From NCBI GenBank assembly GCA_029335935.2, contig JARJMV020000028.1, positions 1 to 5,405 of the forward strand: a DNA stretch of 5,405 nucleotides. Reading direction: 5' to 3'. Position numbers and translations under genes: made by a program. Positions 1 to 5,405 of this stretch are shown here, piece after piece. The notes beneath the pieces were generated by a model. The model saw only the letters and a program-made list of their open reading frames with translations, was not told the DNA's origin and did not search any database. Every line of letters begins with the position of its first letter. Within the stretch, counting starts at the first letter, position 1. The stretch is from a bacterium. GTDB lineage: Bacteria; Armatimonadota; Fimbriimonadia; Fimbriimonadales; GBS-DC.

Positions 1-7
1 ACCCCGC

Positions 8-44
8 GGCTCCTGCTTAGGTAATTTTCCAGTAAGCATGAGCC
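8..44. repeat. 12-bp imperfect inverted repeat (hairpin)
   Basis: GGCTCCTGCTTA at 8-19 pairs with TAAGCATGAGCC at 33-44, with a single C/T mismatch in a 12-bp stem and a 13-base loop. The 3' side is followed by a C-rich stretch rather than a T tract, so on the + strand it is not a standard intrinsic terminator. It could be the 3' structure of an upstream transcript, a regulatory hairpin or part of a repeat. Pairing is read directly; the role is unknown. Confidence 0.5.
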
Positions 45-149
45 CCGCTGCTCCTAGTGTGTTAATGAATCGCATAGTGCACCGCCGGGTGTGGGGCATT
101 ATACATTAAGCAGTTGGTTTGTAATTAGTGTATGAAGGTCCGGCGTGTG

Positions 150-260
150 TGGAGCGTCGGCGAGGACGCCGCCGCTACGCGATGTGGCTAGGACATTCCT
201 GTCCAAGCAAGGCTCGTTGGGGGGACGCCGACGCTACGCGCACGACGACAGGAATCGCGC
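150..260. repeat. Cluster of direct and inverted repeats before pcm
   Basis: Several repeats interlock here. A 20-base direct repeat occurs at 162-181 and 221-240 and matches at 18 of 20 positions; its core reads GGACGCCG(C/A)CGCTACGCG. A perfect 10-bp inverted repeat pairs AGCGTCGGCG (153-162) with CGCCGACGCT (226-235). Between these arms lies a small palindrome, GGACA-TTCC-TGTCC, at 191-204. ATTCCTGTC (195-203) recurs inverted as GACAGGAAT at 247-255. The cluster ends about 25 bases before the pcm start. It could be an interspersed repeat of the genome (REP- or MITE-like) or a structured leader. No transposase gene is nearby. The repeats are certain; the function is not known. Confidence 0.5.
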
Positions 261-282
261 CTGTGAGCGCGAATAGTGCAGT

Positions 283-972
283 ATGCCTGCGAACGGCGTC
301 GGCTACGAGGCGCAGTTGGAGGCGATGCTGGAGCAGATTCGCGCCAAAGGCGTTAACGATGAGCGCGTGCTGGATGCCATGCGTCGCACGCCGCGCCACC
401 TGTTCGTGCCTGAAAGCCATCGTATCTACGCCTACGACGACCACGCGCTGCCCATCGGCGCAGGGCAGACCATCTCGCAGCCGTCGCTGGTAGCCCAGAT
501 GACGCAGCTGCTGGAGCTGACAGGGCGCGAACATGTGTTGGAAATCGGCACGGGGTCGGGCTACCAAACGGCAATTTTGCGTCGGCTCTGCGCCCAGCTC
601 ACCACCATCGAGCGGTTCCCCGAACTGACGCTGCGCGCCCTGCGCAACCTGTCCTTGCTGGAGCTGCCGCCGATTACCTTTGTGGTAGGCGACGGCACTT
701 GTGGGTTCCCCCCCTACGCGCCGTATGACTGCATCTTGGTGACGGCAGGCGCGCCGCCCAAGCCGCCGCAGCCTCTGCTTCAACAGCTCCGCCCTGATGG
801 GGGTAAACTCTTGTTGCCGTTGGGACCACGCGAGTACCAACTGCTCACGCGCCTGACCAAGCATGGGTCGCGCGTGCGCGCGAAGACCTTCGGTGAGTGC
901 CGATTCGTGCCGCTGGTGGGCAAATACGGCTGGCAACCGAGCGAGGTGGAAGGATGGCGACAGGACTGGTGA
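283..972 (+). CDS. pcm: Protein-L-isoaspartate O-methyltransferase
   Basis: This 229-residue cytoplasmic enzyme should methylate the free carboxyl of L-isoaspartyl residues in damaged proteins using S-adenosylmethionine, which starts their repair to aspartate. The family signature ALPIGAGQTISQP is at residues 55-67, where the Ser/Gln region contacts the substrate. The SAM-binding loop LEIGTGSGYQTAIL is at 86-99, an acidic E110 is placed to bind the ribose, GDG is at 136-138, and a VTAGAPP stretch begins at 153. The C-terminal RFVPLVG at 207-213 is also typical of the family. E. coli Pcm is 208 residues, and the extra length here is mostly a C-terminal tail. The ATG at 283 is the first possible start, because an in-frame TAG lies at 274-276; no clear Shine-Dalgarno sequence precedes it. 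The 3' end overlaps the next gene by 19 bases. Family assignment is firm; I see no missing motif. Confidence 0.95.
   Translation: MPANGVGYEAQLEAMLEQIRAKGVNDERVLDAMRRTPRHLFVPESHRIYAYDDHALPIGAGQTISQPSLVAQMTQLLELTGREHVLEIGTGSGYQTAILRRLCAQLTTIERFPELTLRALRNLSLLELPPITFVVGDGTCGFPPYAPYDCILVTAGAPPKPPQPLLQQLRPDGGKLLLPLGPREYQLLTRLTKHGSRVRAKTFGECRFVPLVGKYGWQPSEVEGWRQDW
943..949 (+). promoter_or_regulatory. Shine-Dalgarno of the hydratase, inside pcm
   Basis: GAGGTGG lies 4 bases before the ATG at 954 and supports that start over the in-frame ATG at 897, which would bury 76 bases of the gene in pcm and add 19 residues that do not fit the family. The site lies within the pcm coding sequence, so ribosomes finishing pcm pass over it, consistent with translational coupling. 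Confidence 0.6.
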
Positions 973-1739
973 TAGAGCGCACGCCGCCGATAACGCGCCT
1001 CACGCTGAACCGCCCAGAGGTGCATAACGCCTTCGACGAGACGCTGATTGCGCAACTCACGGAGGCGTTCGAATCGCTGCGTGAGGACGAGGCGACGCGC
1101 GTGGTGGTGCTGCAGGGCGCGGGTAAGTCGTTCTGCGCAGGGGCAGACCTGCAGTGGATGGGCAAGATGGTGAACTACACCTTCGCCGAGAACTTAGCAG
1201 ACGCCCGCGCGCTTGCACGGATGTTCGAGACGATCGACCACTGCCCCAAGCCGGTGGTGGGTCGGGTGCATGGCGCGGCGATGGGCGGCGGCGCAGGGCT
1301 GACGGCGGTCTGCGACATCGCCGTGGCGACGCCCAACGCCCAGTTCGCCTTCAGCGAGGTGAAGCTGGGGCTAATCCCCGCCGTGATTACGCCCTATGTG
1401 CTGCGCAAAATCGGCTACGGACACGCCCGCGCGCTGTTCCTGACAGGCGAGCGGTTCGACGCCGAGACCGCCCAGCGGATCGGCTTGGTACAGCGCGTCG
1501 TTCCCCCAGAGCAGCTGGACGCGACCGTCGAGGCAATCGTGCAGAACCTACTGCAGAACGGCTCGAACGCGATGGCGGCGGCGAAGATGCTCCTGCACGC
1601 CGCGCTGACACTGCCCCCTGATGAGCTGCGCTCGCTCACGATTGCCCGTATCGCCGAGCTGCGCGTCAGCGACGAGGGGCAGGAGGGTATCCGCGCTTTC
1701 CTGGAGAAACGCGCGCCGAACTTCGGGGGGCGACTATGA
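954..1739 (+). CDS. Enoyl-CoA hydratase/isomerase family, methylglutaconyl-CoA hydratase-like
   Basis: This 261-residue protein has the crotonase fold and full family length. The first oxyanion-hole segment SFCAGADLQWM is at residues 59-69, the second VHGAAMGGGAGLTAVCDI at 105-122, then SEVKLGLIPAVITPYV at 134-149, and a terminal AFLEKRAPNF at 248-257. Of the two catalytic glutamates of rat mitochondrial hydratase, the Glu164 counterpart is kept (E135), but the Glu144 position is glycine (G115). The GADLQWM, GGGxGL and PAVITPYV combination matches, from memory, bacterial LiuC-type 3-methylglutaconyl-CoA hydratases of leucine or isoprenoid degradation. I infer hydration of a branched acyl-CoA; a general beta-oxidation hydratase or an isomerase is possible. 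No other leucine-degradation gene is in view. The start at 954 gives an N-terminus (ATGLVIERTPPITRLTLNRPEVHNAF) of standard shape. The gene overlaps pcm by 19 bases and pfkA by 4. Confidence 0.9.
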   Translation: MATGLVIERTPPITRLTLNRPEVHNAFDETLIAQLTEAFESLREDEATRVVVLQGAGKSFCAGADLQWMGKMVNYTFAENLADARALARMFETIDHCPKPVVGRVHGAAMGGGAGLTAVCDIAVATPNAQFAFSEVKLGLIPAVITPYVLRKIGYGHARALFLTGERFDAETAQRIGLVQRVVPPEQLDATVEAIVQNLLQNGSNAMAAAKMLLHAALTLPPDELRSLTIARIAELRVSDEGQEGIRAFLEKRAPNFGGRL

Positions 1740-2704
1740 GCATCAAACGGATAGGCGTACTCACCAGCGGCGGCGACTCGCCCGGCATGAACGCGGCGAT
1801 CCGCGCAATCGTGCGCAGCGCCATCTATCACGGGCTGGAAGTCTACGGTATCCAGCGCGGCTACGCAGGCTTGCTCAACGAGGAACTCGAACCAATGACC
1901 ACGCTCTCCGTGGGCGGGATTATCAATCGTGGGGGCACCATCCTGCGCTCCGCCCGAAGCGAAGCGTTCAAAACCCCCGAAGGACTGCAGCAAGCGGCGA
2001 CCATCTTGGATAGATACGCTATCGACGCGCTGGCGGTGATAGGCGGCGACGGCTCGATGCGCGGCGGCGTGGAGCTCAGCCGTATCTGCCCCGTGAAAAT
2101 CATGGGGCTACCCGGCACCATCGACAACGACATCCCCGGCACCGACTACTCCATCGGCTTCGATACCGCCGTGAACACCGCCCTCGAAGCCATCGACAAA
2201 GTGCGCGACACCGCCTATTCGCACGACCGCGTGTTCGTCATCGAGGTGATGGGCAGGCACAAAGGGTTTATCGCGCTGGAGGTCGGGCTGGCGGGCGGCG
2301 CGGAGGCGATACTCATCCCCGACGTGCCCTACGACCTTGTAGACCTACTGGAGCGACTGCGTGAGAGTTATGAGCGGGGCAAGACCTCCAGCATTATCGT
2401 GGTGGCGGAAGGCGCCGCGCGCGCCGAGGATGTGAAGCAGTTCCTGCAGGCGCACACCCCCTACCACCTGCGCGCGCTGGTGCTGGGGCATATGCAACGC
2501 GGCGGCGCGCCCACCGCCTTCGACCGCGTGCTTGCCACCCAACTCGGCGTGTTCGCCATCCAACGCCTCCTAGACGGACACACCAACGAAATGGTCGGCG
2601 TCGAAGGCGGACGGCTCGTCGCCGTGCCCATCGAGTATATCCACACCACCACGAAGACCATCGACCTGCACAAGCTGGAAGTGGCGAGCATGATGGCGAT
2701 ATAG
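1736..2704 (+). CDS. pfkA: ATP-dependent 6-phosphofructokinase
   Basis: This 322-residue enzyme should phosphorylate fructose 6-phosphate to fructose 1,6-bisphosphate, the committed step of glycolysis, as a cytoplasmic homotetramer. The nucleotide loop TSGGDSPGMNAAIR is at residues 10-23. GGDGS at 103-107 has glycine, not the aspartate of pyrophosphate-dependent enzymes, which points to ATP. PGTIDND is at 126-132 with catalytic base D130. Substrate contacts appear as R165, MGR at 172-174, E225, R246, H252 and R255. Residues matching the allosteric ADP/PEP site of the Geobacillus enzyme are all present (R23, R27, R157, E190, R214, K216), so ADP activation and PEP inhibition are expected by homology. 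Length is normal for the short bacterial type. The ATG overlaps the hydratase stop as ATGA, with a run of six G at 1725-1730 as the only ribosome-site candidate, so translation is probably coupled. Confidence 0.97.
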   Translation: MSIKRIGVLTSGGDSPGMNAAIRAIVRSAIYHGLEVYGIQRGYAGLLNEELEPMTTLSVGGIINRGGTILRSARSEAFKTPEGLQQAATILDRYAIDALAVIGGDGSMRGGVELSRICPVKIMGLPGTIDNDIPGTDYSIGFDTAVNTALEAIDKVRDTAYSHDRVFVIEVMGRHKGFIALEVGLAGGAEAILIPDVPYDLVDLLERLRESYERGKTSSIIVVAEGAARAEDVKQFLQAHTPYHLRALVLGHMQRGGAPTAFDRVLATQLGVFAIQRLLDGHTNEMVGVEGGRLVAVPIEYIHTTTKTIDLHKLEVASMMAI

Positions 2705-2785
2705 ACCCCCGAAAATCCGCCCCGAAACGGCAGGACTCGGCAACCCACTGCCGAACTTTACCCCCAACATCTTGGGAGGTTTGGC
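2705..2785. other. pfkA-dnaE intergenic leader with small hairpins
   Basis: The gap has 81 bases. CGGCAG at 2728-2733 can pair with CTGCCG at 2748-2753; alternatively TCGGCA at 2737-2742 can pair with TGCCGA at 2749-2754 around a 6-base loop. These two pairings exclude each other because they share the 3' arm. Only three T follow, so this is at best a weak terminator for the upstream genes. A third small hairpin, CCCAA-CATC-TTGGG at 2763-2776, runs into the dnaE ribosome site. No promoter consensus is evident. Confidence 0.45.
2774..2780 (+). promoter_or_regulatory. Shine-Dalgarno of dnaE
   Basis: GGGAGGT is the best ribosome-binding site in the window, with GGAGG ending 6 bases before the ATG at 2786, and it fixes the dnaE start. 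Its first three G can pair in the hairpin at 2763-2776, which might modestly limit access. Confidence 0.75.
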
Positions 2786-5405
2786 ATGGAAGCAGGCTTT
2801 GTTCACCTACATTTGCATACCGAGTTTAGCTTGCTGGACGGGGCGACACGAATCAAAGATTTGGTCAGGCGCGTGGCGGATTTTGAGATGCCTGCCGTCG
2901 CGATTTCCGATCACGGCGTGCTTTTCGGCGCTATCGACTTTTACAACGCTTGTCAGAGCGCAGGCGTCAAGCCCATCATCGGCTGTGAGGTCTACCTCGC
3001 GCCGCGCCGTATGCAGGACAAGACCAAGCAAGACCAAAACAGCTATCACCTACTGCTGTTGGCAAAGGATGAAATCGGCTACAAGAACCTGATTCGACTC
3101 AGTACGATAGCCCACTTAGAGGTCTTCTTCTACAAGCCGCGCGTGGATAAGGAGATCTTGCGTGCGCATGCGCAGGGGCTGATTGCCACCTCGTCTTGTT
3201 TGGCAGGCGAAATCCCCGACGCGCTGCTCAAGGGCAGCTACGAGCGCGCCAAACGCCTGCTGGAAGAGTATCTGGACATCTTTGGGCGCGAGAACTTCTA
3301 CATCGAGTTGCAAGACCATGGGCTGCCCGAACAGCGTACGGTAAACGAGGGGCTGCTGCGATTGGCGCAAGAGTATCGCCTGCCACTGCTGGCGACCAAC
3401 GACGCGCACTACCTCTGCCGTGAGGACGCCTCGATGCACGATGTGCTGCTGTGCGTGCAGACAGGCGCGACGCTCGACAAGCCCGACCGCCTCAAGTTCG
3501 CCACCCAAGAGTTCTATGTGAAGTCCGCCCAAGAGATGGCGCAGCTGTTCCCCGACCACCCCAGCGCGTTGCACAACACGCTGGAGGTCGCCGAGCGGTG
3601 CCGCCTGAAGTTGGAGTTCGGACGGGTGCAGCTCCCCACGCCAGATTTGCCCGAAGGCAAGACCGCGATGCGCCATCTGCGCGACCTGTGCTACGACGCC
3701 CTGCCGCGCCTTGTGCCGAACTACACCGAGACCCACACGCAACGCTTGGAGTACGAGCTTGCCGTGATTGAGACCACAGGCTTTGCGCCCTACTTCCTGA
3801 TAGTGCGCGACTTTGCGCAGTTCGCACGGCGCGAGGGCATCTACTTCGGCGTGCGTGGCTCTGCCGCTGGCAGCTTCGTCTCATACTGCATCGGCATCAC
3901 CGATATCGACCCCATCGAGTACGACCTGACCTTCGAGCGGTTTTTGAACCCAGAGCGTATCCAGATGCCCGATATCGATATGGACTTCGAGGACGCGCGC
4001 CGCCACTTAGTAATCCGCTATGTGCGCGAGAAGTACGGGCACGACCATGTGGCGCAGATTATCACTTTCGGCACGCTGGCAGCCAAAGCCGCGCTGCGCG
4101 ATGTGGCGCGGGTGATGCAACTGCCACACGCTCTGGTAGACCGCCTCGCCAAAGCCATCCCGACGCAGCCGGGCATGACCCTCGAGAAAGCCCTCGCAAT
4201 CCCCGAAGTGAAGCAGGAGTACGAACGCAACCCCGACGCGCGACAACTAATCGATATGGCGCGGAAACTGGAGGGCATCACGCGCAACGCGAGCATGCAC
4301 GCGGCGGGCGTGGTCATCTCCAAAGAGCCGCTTACGGAACATGTGCCGCTGATGCGCTCCAACGACGGCGAGCTGCTCACGCAGTATCATATGGGCGCGC
4401 TGGAGCAGATCGGGCTGCTCAAGATGGACTTCTTAGGGCTGTCGAACCTCTCCGCGCTGGCGCAGACCGTGGGGAATATCAAACGCACGCACGGAATCGA
4501 TATCGATGTGCGCAACCTGCCGCTGGATGACGCCAAAACCTACGAAATGCTGGGGCGCGGCGACACGACAGGCGTGTTCCAGCTGGAGAGCGCGGGCATG
4601 CGACGCTACATTCGCGAGTTGCGCCCCCAAAATGTGCGCGAGCTCGCCGCAATGGTCGCCCTCTACCGCCCCGGACCGATGGACCACATCCCCACCTACA
4701 TCAACCGCAAACACGGACGCGAGCCTATCACCTACCCCCACCCGTGGCTGGAGCCAATCCTGCAGGAGACCTACGGCGTGATTGTGTACCAAGACCAGGT
4801 GCTGAAGGCGGTGCAGGCGTTGGCAGGCTTCTCGCTGGGCAAGGCGGATATCCTGCGCCGCGCGATGGGCAAAAAGAAACCCGAAGAGATGAAACGCATG
4901 CGCGCCGAGTTCGTTGAAGGCGCACGCGCTCAAGGCATCGACGACGAGGAAGCCAACCGCCTGTTCGACCTGATTGAACCGTTCGCAGGCTACGCCTTCA
5001 ACAAAGCGCACGCCGTCTGCTACGCCCATGTCGCCTATCAGACCGCCTACCTGAAAGCGAACTACCCCGTCGAGTATATGGCGGCGCTGATGGCAGTGTT
5101 CAAGGATAAGACCGAGAAGATTGCCAACTTCATCGACGAGTGCCAGACGATGGGCATCCGCGTGCTGCCGCCCGACATTAATAAGAGCCACGCGGGCTTC
5201 ACGGTGGAGCCTACCGACGGGGCGGCTTCCCCTGCGCGTGGGCGGCGGCGCGCCGCCCCGACGCAGACGCGCTACGACCACGCAATCCGCTTCGGCTTGG
5301 GCGCAATTAAAGGCGTCGGCGAGGCGGCGGTGGAAGCGATACTCCACGAGCGCGACGCCAACGGCGCGTTCGAAGACATCTTCGACTTCGCCGCGCGCAT
5401 GCAGG
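2786..5405 (+). CDS. dnaE: DNA polymerase III alpha subunit (partial, 3' end missing)
   Basis: This is the catalytic subunit of the replicative polymerase, which extends DNA within the clamp-bound holoenzyme. The window gives 873 codons with no stop; full DnaE1 proteins usually have about 1100-1250 residues, so the OB-fold and tau-binding parts lie beyond the edge. The PHP domain spans about 5-275, with all expected metal ligands readable: H9, H11, D18, H43, E68, H88, C138, D206, H208. The palm carries catalytic D396 and D398 (PDIDMDF) and D548 (KMDFLGL), matching E. coli D401, D403 and D555. Fingers motifs include QLESAGM (599-605), ALYRPGPM (625-632), LRRAMGKKKPEEM (690-702) and FAGYAFNKAHA (733-743). 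A helix-hairpin-helix, GAIKGVGEAAVEAI, is at 839-852. Odd points are a shortened GVRGS loop (355-359) and an insertion of about 20 residues at 808-833. The single-chain PHP arrangement without an inserted exonuclease excludes PolC, and the GS loop differs from ImuC/DnaE2. Confidence 0.97.
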   Translation, partial: MEAGFVHLHLHTEFSLLDGATRIKDLVRRVADFEMPAVAISDHGVLFGAIDFYNACQSAGVKPIIGCEVYLAPRRMQDKTKQDQNSYHLLLLAKDEIGYKNLIRLSTIAHLEVFFYKPRVDKEILRAHAQGLIATSSCLAGEIPDALLKGSYERAKRLLEEYLDIFGRENFYIELQDHGLPEQRTVNEGLLRLAQEYRLPLLATNDAHYLCREDASMHDVLLCVQTGATLDKPDRLKFATQEFYVKSAQEMAQLFPDHPSALHNTLEVAERCRLKLEFGRVQLPTPDLPEGKTAMRHLRDLCYDALPRLVPNYTETHTQRLEYELAVIETTGFAPYFLIVRDFAQFARREGIYFGVRGSAAGSFVSYCIGITDIDPIEYDLTFERFLNPERIQMPDIDMDFEDARRHLVIRYVREKYGHDHVAQIITFGTLAAKAALRDVARVMQLPHALVDRLAKAIPTQPGMTLEKALAIPEVKQEYERNPDARQLIDMARKLEGITRNASMHAAGVVISKEPLTEHVPLMRSNDGELLTQYHMGALEQIGLLKMDFLGLSNLSALAQTVGNIKRTHGIDIDVRNLPLDDAKTYEMLGRGDTTGVFQLESAGMRRYIRELRPQNVRELAAMVALYRPGPMDHIPTYINRKHGREPITYPHPWLEPILQETYGVIVYQDQVLKAVQALAGFSLGKADILRRAMGKKKPEEMKRMRAEFVEGARAQGIDDEEANRLFDLIEPFAGYAFNKAHAVCYAHVAYQTAYLKANYPVEYMAALMAVFKDKTEKIANFIDECQTMGIRVLPPDINKSHAGFTVEPTDGAASPARGRRRAAPTQTRYDHAIRFGLGAIKGVGEAAVEAILHERDANGAFEDIFDFAARMQ
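5218..5260. repeat. GC-rich inverted repeat within dnaE
   Basis: CGGGGCGGC at 5218-5226 is exactly complementary to GCCGCCCCG at 5252-5260. The same 3' arm can also form a tighter hairpin with GGGCGGC at 5240-5246 across a 5-base loop, and GGCGGCGCGCCGCC at 5244-5257 is a perfect 14-bp palindrome. The repeat coincides with an in-frame stretch of DnaE (Gly-Ala-Ala-Ser-Pro-Ala-Arg-Gly-Arg-Arg-Arg and onward) that has no counterpart in the E. coli or Thermus proteins as I recall them. An inserted palindromic element that kept the reading frame is one explanation; simple GC-rich slippage is another. Confidence 0.55.

Larger units (their letters stand above)
1..282. other. Non-coding region upstream of pcm
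   Basis: No open frame here resembles a protein I recognise. The frame opening at 128 runs into pcm out of phase and has arginine-rich, shadow-like composition. The first 130 or so bases are AT-richer than the rest and hold a hairpin at 8-44. Bases 150-260 hold a GC-rich repeat cluster. The best promoter-like sequence is TATACA at 100-105 (4 of 6 to the -10 consensus), with only TGCACC at 78-83 as a poor -35 at 16-base spacing, so I do not call a promoter. An upstream gene may end just before the window, but nothing here shows it. Confidence 0.6.

Noticed and set aside
78..105. Possible sigma-70 type promoter (TGCACC, 16 bases, TATACA)
   Set aside because: Only 3 of 6 and 4 of 6 consensus matches, and about 180 bases from the pcm start. 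Too weak to call without transcript data.
150..260. CRISPR array
   Set aside because: Only two degenerate repeat copies, no regular spacer series and no cas gene in view.
128..493. 121-codon + strand frame across the pcm start
   Set aside because: It is out of phase with pcm, covers the repeat cluster, and has an Arg/Thr/Ser-rich composition with no recognisable domain. It is a frame shadow in GC-rich DNA.
175..936. 253-codon minus-strand open frame opposite pcm
   Set aside because: It is antisense to the conserved methyltransferase and has no recognisable motif.
897..953. In-frame upstream start of the hydratase at 897
   Set aside because: It would add 19 residues unlike the family N-terminus and deepen the overlap with pcm to 76 bases. 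The ATG at 954 has a good ribosome site and a standard N-terminus.
2737..2760. Intrinsic terminator after pfkA
   Set aside because: The stem has only 6 bp and three T follow, interrupted by other bases. It does not meet the usual pattern, so I list it only as a small hairpin.
3116..3742. 208-codon minus-strand open frame opposite the DnaE PHP region
   Set aside because: Same reasoning: the + strand encodes conserved DnaE residues throughout, and the antisense product looks like no protein family.
4433..5347. 304-codon minus-strand open frame opposite dnaE
   Set aside because: It is fully antisense to highly conserved DnaE sequence, with His/Arg/Val-rich shadow composition and no domain. Long antisense frames are expected at this GC content.

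Overview
This window is a high-GC bacterial chromosomal segment with four genes, all on the + strand. They are a protein-L-isoaspartate O-methyltransferase (pcm), an enoyl-CoA hydratase/isomerase of the methylglutaconyl-CoA hydratase (LiuC) type, an ATP-dependent 6-phosphofructokinase (pfkA), and the first 873 codons of the DNA polymerase III alpha subunit (dnaE), which runs off the right edge. The organism cannot be named from the sequence. The DnaE reads much like that of Thermus, with an intact PHP metal site, and it has a GVRGS loop that I associate, from memory only, with Chloroflexota- or Armatimonadota-like lineages. A thermophilic or deep-branching bacterium is a tentative inference.

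Layout. Positions 1-282 hold no convincing gene. The first 130 bases are visibly AT-richer and contain a 12-bp imperfect hairpin. Positions about 150-260 form a dense cluster of direct and inverted GC-rich repeats next to the pcm start. Positions 283-2704 are a tightly packed gene set: the hydratase start lies 19 bases inside pcm, and the pfkA start overlaps the hydratase stop in an ATGA. This implies one transcript with translational coupling. An 81-base gap with small hairpins separates pfkA from dnaE, which has the clearest Shine-Dalgarno sequence in the window.

How the genes relate. The first three look co-expressed but span protein repair, acyl-CoA (probably leucine/isoprenoid) catabolism and glycolysis. 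This is a housekeeping cluster rather than a dedicated pathway. pfkA next to dnaE recalls the dnaE-accD-accA-pfkA neighbourhood of Firmicutes.

I found no mobile-element gene, CRISPR array, RNA gene or defence system, and nothing that amounts to a new biological system. The items most worth a second look are a roughly 20-residue in-frame insertion in DnaE that coincides with a strong GC-rich inverted repeat, and the structured repeat cluster upstream of pcm, which shares a short motif with that insertion.
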